Assembly: GCF_000449425.2 (NCBI RefSeq)
Contig: NZ_AVHW01000089.1
Span: forward strand, 186,001-250,000
DNA from: Clostridioides difficile CD160
GTDB taxonomy: Bacteria; Bacillota; Clostridia; Peptostreptococcales; Peptostreptococcaceae
Length of the DNA stretch: 64,000 bases
Direction: 5' to 3'
Each line of letters starts with the position of its first letter. Positions within the stretch are counted from its first letter, which is position 1. This document shows, piece after piece, positions 47,047 through 59,261 of this stretch. The notes beneath the pieces are model-generated. The model had not been told where the DNA came from, ran no database searches, and saw only the letters and a list, made by a program, of their open reading frames with translations. The translations under genes and the position numbers were made by a program.

Positions 47047-47095
47047 AAGGAGGTGTCTCAGATGAATTTTTTAGTTCATGAGACTCTCTTTTTTG
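47047..47095 (+). terminator. Terminator after the methyltransferase-like gene
   Basis: Stem GTCTCA(G)ATGAA/TTCATGAGAC with flanking GAG/CTC pairing and a six-T run. Confidence 0.7.
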
Positions 47096-47129
47096 TATGA
47101 AATCAAATATATTTTTATCATTTCAACAA

Positions 47130-47172
47130 TAAAAAAGAGCTTATCTCTATTTTGAGATAGCCCCTTTTTATT
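47130..47172 (-). terminator. Terminator after the PFOR gene
   Basis: Stem GGGGCTATCTC/GAGATAAGCTC on the minus strand, followed by TTTTTTATTG. Confidence 0.8.
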
Positions 47173-47209
47173 AAATCTATACTTTACATAAGCTTATAAC
47201 ACTTTAATA

Positions 47210-50770
<3,561 letters not shown>

Positions 50771-50780
50771 CTACAATTGT

Positions 50781-50797
50781 ACTTGTTTATAACAAGT
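50781..50797 (-). promoter_or_regulatory. Operator-like palindrome at the PFOR transcription start
   Basis: ACTTGTTTATAACAAGT has 7-base arms around TAT and overlaps predicted +1 to +17. The half site TTGTT resembles the start of a Rex box, but the spacing is too short for Rex. It could also form a 5' hairpin in the mRNA. Confidence 0.5.
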
Positions 50798-50803
50798 CTA
50801 TTT

Positions 50804-50832
50804 TTTATATTTACATATAATTTACACAACAA
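50804..50832 (-). promoter_or_regulatory. Predicted promoter of the PFOR gene
   Basis: On the minus strand TTGTTG and TATAAA are spaced by 17 bases. Transcription would start near 50797, leaving a leader of about 48 bases. Confidence 0.55.
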
Positions 50833-51219
50833 AAATATAAACACACATATAGTCGCGCAAATACTCTATCTTCTAATATAATACTACAGATTAGATAAAA
50901 TTCCTTTGAAAATTGTAAATTAATTACATATTTAAGTAGATTTTTTTTTAAATTAAATATGTTAAGTTTTCTTCATAATTTTGTATACAATATATAATAA
51001 ATTAAGTTAGATTTTTCAAACTTTTTTATCTATTTGTATATATTGGTCTAAAGAGTAAAATAGTTATCTTTATATATGCAAATTTTTATATATATAATTT
51101 TACCATATTACATTATGTTTTTGTAAGTTTTTATTATATTTTTCATAATACCCCTTTATTTTATAAATTAATCTAATAGATTAATTTTATCAAATAGAAA
51201 TTTATTACATTTAAAAAAA

Positions 51220-51250
51220 TATGCTAGCAAATAGAGCATCCACTAGCATA
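51220..51250 (-). terminator. Terminator after pduL
   Basis: Stem TATGCTAG/CTAGCATA followed on the minus strand by seven T residues. Confidence 0.8.
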
Positions 51251-51266
51251 AATTTCATTTATAATA

Positions 51267-51836
51267 TTAATCAACTATTAATTCTACTAACTCTCCATTT
51301 TTAACTCCTGCTGCATTTCCTTCTTCCATGTCAACATGCATTTCTAGATTGAAGCTATCACTAGCTCTTACTAATACATTTTCAAATACTAATGCTCTTG
51401 GTCCAGAAGTTTTAACTTTTACTATTTGCTTATCAGCTACACCAAATTTAGCAGCGTCTTCATTGCTCATATGTATATGTCTAGAAGCAACTATAACTCC
51501 TTCTTTCATTTCTACTTCTCCAGCAGGTCCTACTAATTTAACACCTGGAGTTCCAGCTATATCACCAGATTCTTTTATTGGTGCTTTTACTCCTAATGGG
51601 AATCCATCTGCTAAAGATATTTCAACTTGAGTGTGAGCTCTAGCTGGTCCTAATACTCTAACTCCTTTTAAAGTTCCTTTTGGTCCTACTAAATCTACCT
51701 TTTCTTCACAGGCATATTGTCCTGGTTGAGATAATGGTTTAAATTTAGTTAATTCATGACCTGCTCCAAATAATACGTCTATATCAGCTTGACTCAAATG
51801 AACATGTTTATTAGATAATGCTATTGGTAATTTCAT
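51267..51836 (-). CDS. pduL: PduL-type phosphate acyltransferase (phosphotransacetylase)
   Basis: 189 residues covering two PduL domains, with the zinc-binding histidines in LSNKHVHLSQADID and ASRHIHMSNEDAAKF plus MHVDMEEGNAAGVK near the end. PduL converts acyl-CoA and phosphate to acyl-phosphate and is unrelated to classical Pta. No encapsulation peptide or microcompartment gene is nearby, so a housekeeping acetyl-CoA to acetyl-phosphate role next to PFOR is likely (inference). AAGGAGGGAATTTCA precedes the ATG. Confidence 0.92.
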   Translation of the reverse strand: MKLPIALSNKHVHLSQADIDVLFGAGHELTKFKPLSQPGQYACEEKVDLVGPKGTLKGVRVLGPARAHTQVEISLADGFPLGVKAPIKESGDIAGTPGVKLVGPAGEVEMKEGVIVASRHIHMSNEDAAKFGVADKQIVKVKTSGPRALVFENVLVRASDSFNLEMHVDMEEGNAAGVKNGELVELIVD

Positions 51837-51908
51837 TGAAATTCCCTCCTTTTAATTATTTTAAATTATTGCAATACAATTATACATAATATTACCTACA
51901 AAATCAAA

Positions 51909-52517
51909 TTATATTGAATCAATATATATCTTTAAATTTTTATATATTATATCTTTAAATTCTTGATTATCTGTGTAAGGTATATTGTCTGTATTATTTA
52001 AATATATATTGTGTAAAAGTTTAGTATTTATACTCTTAAAGAAAAAATCCATGACAATCTGCCCACCTTTAAATTGTGAATCATAGGATTTACTACCTCC
52101 TACTGCAATATACATACCAATACGTTTCTTATTCCTATCAATTGAGGGCTTCTTTAGCACATATTTACTTGCATATATAGCTTGAGTTCTATCAACAACA
52201 GTTTTTAATTTAGCTGAGATTGAATCAAAGTGTACAGGGCTTATCACGATAGTTCCTTTTGATTCATCAAACATTTTATATAATGGTTTCATGTCATCAT
52301 TAAACTTGCAAAAACCTGTTTTTTCACAAAATCCACATGCTGTACAATATTCAATATCCATATCATATATGTTAAATATTTTGCTACTCAATCCACTCTC
52401 TTCTAATTTAACCTTTACTTCATTTGCTATAAAACTGCAATTTTTATTATTTCTTGGGCTTCCATTTATTATCATAATCTCTGGACTTTTAAGTTGTTTT
52501 TTATCATTTAAATCCAT
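51909..52517 (-). CDS. NADPH-dependent FMN reductase / iron-sulfur flavoprotein-like
   Basis: 202 residues. The flavodoxin-like start (IMIINGSPRNNKNCSFIANE) binds FMN phosphate. The cysteine group CTACGFCEKTGFC matches the compact motif of iron-sulfur flavoproteins, where it carries a cluster, though many relatives keep only some of the cysteines. It is probably an electron-transfer protein or small-molecule reductase. ATG chosen; a TTG two codons earlier is possible. It lies 7 bases after the GAF-PP2C gene, which suggests a shared transcript. Confidence 0.82.
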   Translation of the reverse strand: MDLNDKKQLKSPEIMIINGSPRNNKNCSFIANEVKVKLEESGLSSKIFNIYDMDIEYCTACGFCEKTGFCKFNDDMKPLYKMFDESKGTIVISPVHFDSISAKLKTVVDRTQAIYASKYVLKKPSIDRNKKRIGMYIAVGGSKSYDSQFKGGQIVMDFFFKSINTKLLHNIYLNNTDNIPYTDNQEFKDIIYKNLKIYIDSI

Positions 52518-52524
52518 AATCAAT

Positions 52525-54288
52525 CTACCTATCCTTTAACATAACGATTAAAATATCATCATCATAATTATCTTTTGATGAGAAATTCTTTAAATCTAAT
52601 TTTAGATTTTCTACTATTAACTGCTGATTCAATCTAAAGTTTTCTTTTAAAAAGTTTTCTAATCTATTTATACCATATTCTTCTTTTGATGTATTTTTTA
52701 TCTCTAAAATTCCATCAGTGTACATACATACCATTGCATAATCTTCCATTGAAAGAGTATTATTTTCATAAGTAGCATCTTCCATTATCCCAATAGGTAT
52801 TCCTTTTTTACAATTCAAATTATTTTCTATCGTCCCATCCTTCTTTACAACTACAGGACTGTAGTGACCAGCATTAGATACTGTAATAATATTTTCTTTA
52901 GTATCTATAGTACCTATCAAACATGTTGTAAATACACCCATTTTATCAAATTCATCATACAACATGCTATTTAAATGTGTCATTATTTCTCTTGGTGTAT
53001 TATATTGATTGCATAATACTTTAAAAGCTCCTTTTATCATCGCAACAACATAATTTGATACCATTCCATGTCCCATTACATCAGCTACAATATAAACTAT
53101 GTGTTCATCATCTACCCTTGTAGCATAATAAAAATCTCCTCCTACTACTCTTGCTGGTTTATGATAAAAATAAAGCTCTTTCTCATCATTACAATCCATT
53201 TTTCCTTTGTCCATAATAAGTTGTTGCTGTTTATTTAATATATTCAACTCATTTTCAAGAACTTTGTGTTTTACTTCTTTTTCGTTGTGCTCATATAATT
53301 GCATTCCAACAGAAACTTGTTTGGACAATATACTAAGAATATTTAAATCATCACTAGTATAGTTTTGACTGTTTGCACAAACTATACACCCTATAGTCTC
53401 ATTCTTATCCTGAAGTTTGTAATATATATAACTTTCCAAGTTTATTCCCTTTTTTGAACATGGTTTTAAGTTATTTAGGTATCCTCCCAATGACTCTTTC
53501 TTCAAAAATGTATCAAGCATAGGGTATAAATTGGTTTTCTTTTTTTGCTCAGTATTATAACAGCTAAATATTTTATCCTTATTTTCATGACCAGTTATAA
53601 TTATTAAAGCTTCTTTACTATTAGTAATATTGCAAGCTTGTTTACTTAAATTTTCTAAAAAACCATCTATACTCTTATTAAGGTATAATTTTTTAGTAGC
53701 TTCATTTATAGCACTTATTGAACCTCTTAACTTATCAATTAAAATTTGTACATTATTGTTTTTATTAGTTATTTCTATTGATAAACTTAGAAGTGATGCA
53801 ACAGAGGATATAAAGTCTATATCTTGTTCTGTTAAATAATCCTCCTCTTTTAAAAAGCAAGTCATAAATCCAACAACTACATTGTTTATTATAAAAGGAA
53901 AAACTATTCTCCCAATATAACCTTCAGATTTTGCTAAATCTCGTTCACCTTCTGCTCTAGAATCTTCAAATACATTTTTTACATATATTATCTTCTTTTC
54001 ATTTACAGCTTCATGTATATATTCTGGATACGTGTCAAAATCAATCTTTGCACCTTTAAGACTATTGATTGGAAAAATTTGAGGTACATATTCTAAGGTT
54101 TGTGAACATACTAAGTAGGCATGTTTAGAATCATTTTTATAGAATAGATTTACACATGCCTTTGTAGGGTGAACAACCTCTAACATTTTTTCTATTATGT
54201 CGTCTTTTATATTAAAAAAATCTGTAGATTCAGTCACCATAGCGGATATTTCCACTAAATTCTTCATTTTATAACTGCCATTAGTCAT
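52525..54288 (-). CDS. GAF-domain PP2C/SpoIIE-type serine phosphatase (RsbU-like)
   Basis: 587 residues: an N-terminal GAF domain (~15-175), a second GAF-like region (~195-335), a short coiled coil (~340-360) and a C-terminal SpoIIE/PP2C domain with metal-binding motifs RVVGGDFYYATRVDDE, IVADVMGHGMVSNYV, VSNAGHYSPVV, YTDGILEIKN and DDDILIVML. Proteins of this layout dephosphorylate anti-anti-sigma factors in partner-switching systems, but no SpoIIAA/SpoIIAB-type partner is encoded nearby. The chosen ATG has GGGAG 9 bases upstream. Confidence 0.9.
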   Translation of the reverse strand: MTNGSYKMKNLVEISAMVTESTDFFNIKDDIIEKMLEVVHPTKACVNLFYKNDSKHAYLVCSQTLEYVPQIFPINSLKGAKIDFDTYPEYIHEAVNEKKIIYVKNVFEDSRAEGERDLAKSEGYIGRIVFPFIINNVVVGFMTCFLKEEDYLTEQDIDFISSVASLLSLSIEITNKNNNVQILIDKLRGSISAINEATKKLYLNKSIDGFLENLSKQACNITNSKEALIIITGHENKDKIFSCYNTEQKKKTNLYPMLDTFLKKESLGGYLNNLKPCSKKGINLESYIYYKLQDKNETIGCIVCANSQNYTSDDLNILSILSKQVSVGMQLYEHNEKEVKHKVLENELNILNKQQQLIMDKGKMDCNDEKELYFYHKPARVVGGDFYYATRVDDEHIVYIVADVMGHGMVSNYVVAMIKGAFKVLCNQYNTPREIMTHLNSMLYDEFDKMGVFTTCLIGTIDTKENIITVSNAGHYSPVVVKKDGTIENNLNCKKGIPIGIMEDATYENNTLSMEDYAMVCMYTDGILEIKNTSKEEYGINRLENFLKENFRLNQQLIVENLKLDLKNFSSKDNYDDDILIVMLKDR

Positions 54289-54330
54289 ACTCAATTTCTC
54301 CCCCTATATATTAAACTATTTATTAGTATT

Positions 54331-54792
54331 TTAACATACATTCTTTATAGTAAAAACAAAAACAACGACAAAACTAGCAACTAATATCCAGTTAAATCCT
54401 GTCAATAATCCTATAAGAAGCAATGTAATTAGTGCATTTAGACCTGTTCTTCCTTTTTCATCCATAAAAGTAATTTTAGAGATGTCTATATTATTCTTTA
54501 CATTATTTATATGTTCTTTTACTTGTTCTTCCATATTTCTCTTATATAGAATATAAACCACACCAATTAAAAACACTCCTATACCTAAAACCAAATTTAA
54601 ATTAAATGCTAGCATAAGTAATATTGAACCAAAAACTAACTTTAAAAGTTTAAAAAATACGCTGTCTATTTTTAAAGTTATATTTCTGATTTCTTTACAT
54701 TCATCTCTTAAAGAATATCCACTTGAATCTAAATTATTAATCTTTGTTTTTACAATTTCAGAATAAAAAAGCTTTATTATCCCATTTAACAT
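54331..54792 (-). CDS. Small membrane protein of unknown function
   Basis: 153 residues. An N-terminal amphipathic part (LNGIIKLFYSEIVKTKINNL), two hydrophobic hairpins (LLKLVFGSILLMLAFNLNLV with LGIGVFLIGVVYILY; LITLLLIGLLTGFNWILVAS) and a charged loop between them (MEEQVKEHINNVKNN). No family recognised. AGGAG is 8 bases before the chosen ATG. It ends 42 bases before the GAF-PP2C phosphatase on the same strand, so it may be co-transcribed and act as its membrane partner (inference). Confidence 0.6.
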   Translation of the reverse strand: MLNGIIKLFYSEIVKTKINNLDSSGYSLRDECKEIRNITLKIDSVFFKLLKLVFGSILLMLAFNLNLVLGIGVFLIGVVYILYKRNMEEQVKEHINNVKNNIDISKITFMDEKGRTGLNALITLLLIGLLTGFNWILVASFVVVFVFTIKNVC

Positions 54793-54983
54793 TTTCATCA
54801 CTCCTAAATATTTTACATATATTTGTAAGTTTTACAATTATAATATTTTTTATACTTGGTAATAATAAAAAATAACAAATATTTTATAATTTAGTATTTA
54901 TTGTAAATAAGTTAGTAAAACTTTATAGGCTAAGTATAAATTTTTTAAAATAAATATTTTTACAATTAGAAGGAAGTGGTTGT

Positions 54984-55445
54984 GTGCAAATAGAACAACT
55001 TGATTTAGAAACAAGAAATAAAATATACTGCTATACTAAAAAAATACTTAGGAAATACCAAAAAGGTATAACATCTGGTAAATTAACCGCAGATAAATTT
55101 GCAGATAATATATTATCTCAAGGTTTTATTAGTAATATACTTGATGAAAAAATAGTCAAGGAGTACGACTTTAAATTATCTTATATAGACTATATAGAAA
55201 CTTTGATAAAAATACAAAATGAAAATTTATCTAACTCTAGAAAAAAATTTACTAAGTCTGTAGAGTGTTTCAACATCTCTCAAGTAATCCAATTAAAAAA
55301 CTTACTAAATGATACTGGTTATAATTTATTGATTCCATATAAATACTTAACTTCTAAGGATATAGAAGGAATCGTTACTCTTATTAATACTGGTTCTATT
55401 GAGCTTGGAAATGAGAGAATCTATAATTATATATCAAAAGTATGA
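54984..55445 (+). CDS. Conserved-type hypothetical protein, soluble
   Basis: 153 residues starting at GTG, with AAGGAAG 7 bases upstream. Charged and helical, with no signal peptide or membrane segment (MQIEQLDLETRNKIYCYTKK, GKLTADKFADNILSQGFISN, FNISQVIQLKNLLNDTGYNL). Not recognised. It is monocistronic, divergent from the membrane protein gene, and ends at a strong terminator. Confidence 0.65.
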   Translation: MQIEQLDLETRNKIYCYTKKILRKYQKGITSGKLTADKFADNILSQGFISNILDEKIVKEYDFKLSYIDYIETLIKIQNENLSNSRKKFTKSVECFNISQVIQLKNLLNDTGYNLLIPYKYLTSKDIEGIVTLINTGSIELGNERIYNYISKV

Positions 55446-55463
55446 TAATATAAAATTATTATA

Positions 55464-55517
55464 AAAAGGCAATTTATTTAATAAAAACTATTTTTAATAT
55501 TAAATAAATTGCCTTTT
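55464..55517. terminator. Strong bidirectional terminator
   Basis: Perfect 20-bp stem with arms AAAAGGCAATTTATTTAATA and its complement around a 14-base loop, between convergent genes. Confidence 0.85.
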
Positions 55518-55537
55518 AATTTTTTAATCAAAGATTA

Positions 55538-55708
55538 TTACCCAAGAGCTTTTTCTAATTTAGATAAATGTTGTATTGGATAATATCTCAATAGCTCTTT
55601 GAATTGTTCTACTGATAGACCTTCTGTTGTTGTGTATATTCTTATCTTTTCATCTAAGTCACTATTAATAAATTTGTTTTTTAAATCCTCAAAATTTACG
55701 CTACTCAT
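55538..55708 (-). CDS. Small 56-residue protein of unknown function
   Basis: Reads MSSVNFEDLKNKFINSDL, DEKIRIYTTTEGLSVEQFKE, LLRYYPIQHLSKLEKALG. AAGGAG lies 9 bases before the ATG and a terminator follows the stop. The acidic, helical composition and strong ribosome site indicate a real gene. The segment LSVEQFKELLRYYP suggests a small helical bundle. No family is recognised; the place, upstream of the sspA terminator, does not reveal a function. Confidence 0.7.
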   Translation of the reverse strand: MSSVNFEDLKNKFINSDLDEKIRIYTTTEGLSVEQFKELLRYYPIQHLSKLEKALG

Positions 55709-55802
55709 TTTACATCACTCCTTATGTAACATATTCATTTGTATTATTTTATCCAAATTCCTAAAATTTATTACATAAAAATGCACCTATGTAAAATTTA
55801 AT

Positions 55803-55855
55803 AAAAAAAAGCTATCTCAATTTAGAAATTACTTTCTATATTTGAGATAGCTTTA
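55803..55855 (-). terminator. Terminator after sspA
   Basis: Stem GCTATCTCAA/TTGAGATAGC with further inner pairing (TAGAAA/TTTCTA) and eight T residues on the minus strand. Confidence 0.85.
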
Positions 55856-55897
55856 GCTAAACTAATAGCCTAATAGTTATAAATAATTATTTATTAA

Positions 55898-56119
55898 CTA
55901 TCTGTTGCTTTTTCCAGCCATTTGTTGTTCAGCCATTTCAACTAATTTTTTAGTCATGTATCCACCTACATAACCATTTTCTCTTGCAGTAAGGTTTCCT
56001 TTATCAACTTGTTGATAATTACTCATACCAAGTTCATTAGCTATTTCTAATTTCATTTGGTTTAAAGCCTCTTTTGCTCCTGGTACTACTGTTCTGTTGT
56101 TGTTATTGTTACTTGCCAT
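55898..56119 (-). CDS. sspA: Alpha/beta-type small acid-soluble spore protein
   Basis: 73 residues. SASP signatures are KEALNQMKLEIANELG (with the GPR protease-type Glu-Leu-Ala region) and LTARENGYVGGYMTKKLVEMAEQQM, plus a polar Asn-rich start. It coats and protects DNA in the dormant spore and is degraded at germination. A sigma-G-type promoter precedes it by about 45 bases and a terminator follows, so it is a single-gene forespore unit. Confidence 0.97.
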   Translation of the reverse strand: MASNNNNNRTVVPGAKEALNQMKLEIANELGMSNYQQVDKGNLTARENGYVGGYMTKKLVEMAEQQMAGKSNR

Positions 56120-56164
56120 GTTGATTACCTTCCTTCTGTTTAATTTATTTTGTGTTGCTGATAA

Positions 56165-56194
56165 TATTATGTGATTTTAAACATTTTTAATTCA
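56165..56194 (-). promoter_or_regulatory. Sigma-G-type promoter of sspA
   Basis: On the minus strand TGAATT and CATAATA are separated by 17 bases, close to the sigma-G consensus TGAATA-17/18-CATACTA. Confidence 0.75.
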
Positions 56195-56202
56195 GGTAAT
56201 TT

Positions 56203-57429
56203 TTAGCAATTAAAGCCTGCTAAATATCCAGTAGAAAAAGCTATTTGTAAATTGAATCCTCCTGTATATGCATCTATATCTATTATCTCTCCAGCAAAAA
56301 ATAGACCTTCTACTAATTTTGACTCCATTGTACTTGCATTTATCTCATTTACTTTTACACCACCAGAAGTTATTATAGCTTCATCAATAGGTCTGTATCT
56401 TTTTACAGTAAACTTTAAATTTTTTAGTAAATGAACTAAGTTTTTTCGCTGTTCTCTAGAAATTTGGTGAACAACTGTATCTGGATTAATATCACTTAAA
56501 TTTATTATTACAGGTATAAGTTTTTTTGGAAGTAAATCGTCCAATGCTTTTTCAAATTTTTTATTTGTATACTTTGTGAAATCTTTTTGAACTCTTTTAT
56601 CCAGCTTTTCTTCGTCTAATGCTGGTTTTAAATCCAACAATATAGTGTAATTTTCTTTAGTTGTATCTTTCATTCTACAACTTGCAGATTTTATTATAGG
56701 TCCATCTAAGCCAAACTTAGTAAATTCAAGTTCTCCAAAATCACTATAAACTTTCTTTTGTTTGCTATTAAATACTCTTATCTCAACATTTCTTAATGAT
56801 AATTTTTCCAAATCTTTTATAAAGCTTTCTTGTATTTCAATACCAATTAAAGATGGCTTTGTATCTACAATAGTGTGTCCCTGAGAAGCAGCAAATTTAT
56901 ATCCATCACCAGTAGAACCAGTAAGTGGATAACTTAATCCTCCAGTTGCTACTATAACTGAGTCGCACTTGATTTCTTTTTTATTGGCTAGAACTACTTT
57001 TTCAATTTTATTATTTTTAGATATTATTTTTTCTACTTTCGAATTTAATAATATATCTACTTTCTTGTTTTTAAGTTGTTTTTCAAGAGCCTTTACAACA
57101 TCAAATGCTTTATCACTTTCTGGAAATACTCTTTTTCCTCTTTCTGTTTTAGTTTTTACACCAAGATTATTAAACATACTTATTACATCATCATTTGTAA
57201 AAGTATAAAAAGCACTATATAAAAACTTTCCATTTGTAGGAACATTTTCTATTAGTTCTTCTATATCACAAGCATTAGTTATATTACATCTACCTTTTCC
57301 TGTTATCGAAAGTTTTTTACCTAATTTATAATTTTTCTCAATTAATGTTACATCAAATCCTCTTTCACATGCAGTTGATGCTGCTATCATCCCTGCTGGT
57401 CCTCCACCTATTACTACTACCTTTTTCAA
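56203..57429 (-). CDS. BaiN/HI0933-family FAD-dependent oxidoreductase
   Basis: 408 residues. N-terminal dinucleotide fold VVVIGGGPAGMIAASTAC, GKGRCNITNACDIEELIENV, VIVATGGLSYPLTGSTGDGY and the C-terminal ASTMESKLVEGLFFAGEIID, DIDAYTGGFNLQIAFSTG. This is the YhiN/HI0933/BaiN flavoprotein family. Some members are reported to reduce bile-acid intermediates, but most have no proven substrate, and no bai genes are nearby. Its stop lies just upstream of the sspA promoter, on the same strand. Confidence 0.9.
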   Translation of the reverse strand: MKKVVVIGGGPAGMIAASTACERGFDVTLIEKNYKLGKKLSITGKGRCNITNACDIEELIENVPTNGKFLYSAFYTFTNDDVISMFNNLGVKTKTERGKRVFPESDKAFDVVKALEKQLKNKKVDILLNSKVEKIISKNNKIEKVVLANKKEIKCDSVIVATGGLSYPLTGSTGDGYKFAASQGHTIVDTKPSLIGIEIQESFIKDLEKLSLRNVEIRVFNSKQKKVYSDFGELEFTKFGLDGPIIKSASCRMKDTTKENYTILLDLKPALDEEKLDKRVQKDFTKYTNKKFEKALDDLLPKKLIPVIINLSDINPDTVVHQISREQRKNLVHLLKNLKFTVKRYRPIDEAIITSGGVKVNEINASTMESKLVEGLFFAGEIIDIDAYTGGFNLQIAFSTGYLAGFNC

Positions 57430-57483
57430 ATAATCACTCTCTTCTTCCCTTAATTTTTTAAATTAAACTATTAATTTAATAAT

Positions 57484-58416
57484 TTAATTTAATTTCAAAA
57501 GTTTAAATAATGCAGGAGCTCCTGCTACTCCATAAAAAACAACTACAGTATTCTTTATAAAGTTCATAAAAATTATACTCACATTGGAATCACTTAGATT
57601 TAAAGAAACAATTAACATTGAAATAAATACTTTAATACCAATATATAACATGCCTATTGTTACTATCCCAATCAAAAACCTACATATTCTTGAAAATATT
57701 ATATTTTTACTGTTTTTATTTTTACTACTAAAATTAATTTTTTTTGTATTATTATCTGTATTAAATTTAACAAATATATCTTCAACTATATATCCAAACA
57801 CAAACCCTACTATAATACCAAATTTTTCAAAATACTCAGGACTATTTAGAAATATAGCTACTATTACAAATGGTATTAGTAAAGTTACAAGAAAAATATA
57901 ATTTTTATTATCATCGATATAGTCAAATATTTTTACAAATATCACTGTAAAAAATATACCTAATATCCAGCCAGCTATTACGTCTATAGGCCAATGAACT
58001 GCCAAATATAGTCTAGAAAATCCAACGCCTAAGACCATTACTGCACCTATTAAGTGAATATATCTATTTTTAAATATAGTCATAATGCTAACCCAAAATG
58101 TAGTTGCAATTTGAGTATGAGCACTTGGGAAAGAGTAACCGCCAGCAGTAGAAACTCTCAATGATTCAAGACCTTTTATTCCTATTGGTCTGGGTGCTTT
58201 TACAAATTCTTTGATTCCTAAATTTACAACGAAGTTTCCAATTATAGCAAACAATATTTTCTGTCCGCATTTTTTATTTATACACCAGTAAATGATTGTT
58301 GTAATTAATATTAATAGTGGTGCTTCTGTACTTATTGTGAATACAAGAAATATAAAGTTCAAAATTGGATTTCTTAAATTTTGGAAAAATAATAATATAC
58401 TTAATTGAATATCCAT
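57484..58416 (-). CDS. PAP2-family membrane phosphatase
   Basis: 310 residues with about eight membrane segments. The three phosphatase motifs are KAPRPIG (Lys-x-x-Arg-Pro form), SFPSAHTQ and SRLYLAVHWPIDVIAGW. The N-terminal half is the PAP2 domain. The second half is an extra membrane region of about 130 residues of unknown role. Candidate substrates are undecaprenyl pyrophosphate or lipid phosphates. It is downstream of hpt and upstream of the BaiN-like gene. Confidence 0.88.
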   Translation of the reverse strand: MDIQLSILLFFQNLRNPILNFIFLVFTISTEAPLLILITTIIYWCINKKCGQKILFAIIGNFVVNLGIKEFVKAPRPIGIKGLESLRVSTAGGYSFPSAHTQIATTFWVSIMTIFKNRYIHLIGAVMVLGVGFSRLYLAVHWPIDVIAGWILGIFFTVIFVKIFDYIDDNKNYIFLVTLLIPFVIVAIFLNSPEYFEKFGIIVGFVFGYIVEDIFVKFNTDNNTKKINFSSKNKNSKNIIFSRICRFLIGIVTIGMLYIGIKVFISMLIVSLNLSDSNVSIIFMNFIKNTVVVFYGVAGAPALFKLLKLN

Positions 58417-58450
58417 ATAGATGTCTCCTTCACTAAAATTTTATATACTT

Positions 58451-58494
58451 AATTAAAAAGCACTAACTCCCTTAGAGATTAGTGCTTTTAATTC
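58451..58494 (-). terminator. Terminator after hpt
   Basis: Stem AATTAAAAGCACTAA/TTAGTGCTTTTTAATT (one extra A) between hpt and the PAP2 gene, with T residues on the minus strand. Confidence 0.75.
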
Positions 58495-58505
58495 ACATTT
58501 AAGTC

Positions 58506-59033
58506 TTATTCTACATCCTCAACTATACCTATATAAGGTAAATTTCTATACTTCTCAGCATAATCTATTCCATAGCCAACAATAAATTTATCTTCAATAA
58601 CAAATCCCACATAGTCTACAGGTATATTAGCTTTTCTTCTTTGAGGTTTATCAAGTAAAGTGCATAGTTTTAGACATTTTGGGCTTCTAGTCTTTAAAGC
58701 TGCAACCAGGTTGCTTAATGTCAATCCAGAATCTATTATATCTTCAACAATTAACACATTCTTTCCTTCAATATCTACATCTAAGTCTTTTAATATTTTA
58801 ACTGTTCCAGAAGATTCTGTTGAACTACCATAACTTGTAACACTCATAAAATCTATATTTACATCTAAATCTATACATCTTATTAAATCTGAAACAAATA
58901 CACTAGCTCCTTTAAGGATACCTACTACTAGTAAATCTTCACCTTTAAAATCTTCTTCTATCTTTTTACCCAATTCATAAACTTTTTCTTTTATTTGTTC
59001 TTCTGTCAACATTTTTCCTGTAATTTTGTACAT
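58506..59033 (-). CDS. hpt: Hypoxanthine phosphoribosyltransferase
   Basis: 175 residues; salvages hypoxanthine (and guanine) with PRPP to give IMP/GMP. The PRPP loop VLIVEDIIDSGLTLSNLV is intact, as are VVGILKGASVFVSDLIR and KPQRRKANIPVDYVGFVIED. GGAGG is 7-8 bases before the ATG. It has its own terminator; in Bacilli hpt sits near tilS-ftsH, an arrangement not found here. Confidence 0.96.
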   Translation of the reverse strand: MYKITGKMLTEEQIKEKVYELGKKIEEDFKGEDLLVVGILKGASVFVSDLIRCIDLDVNIDFMSVTSYGSSTESSGTVKILKDLDVDIEGKNVLIVEDIIDSGLTLSNLVAALKTRSPKCLKLCTLLDKPQRRKANIPVDYVGFVIEDKFIVGYGIDYAEKYRNLPYIGIVEDVE

Positions 59034-59261
59034 CTTGTATCCTCCCGCTTTCCATCTATTAACCTATATATTATAGCATACCAAAATATCAATTAAAATA
59101 TTTTTCATCATTTTTGAACTCAAAGTAACAGCTTATCCATACTTTTTTGCTTTTTATCTTAAAAATTTGGAATAAACATTCCTTTGTATTATAATCTATA
59201 TGTACGTATATTAATCAGTTATTTTTATCAATTATATAATTTTATTTTTGGAGGTACTTTT

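Noticed and set aside
50781-50797. Palindrome upstream of PFOR as a Rex box
   Set aside because: Rex sites have about 18 bases with an 8-base centre between TTGT/ACAA; here the centre is 3 bases, so the Rex label is not supported.
56203-57429. Naming the flavoprotein as a bile-acid enzyme BaiN
   Set aside because: The family is broad, and no other bai gene is present; only the family is claimed.
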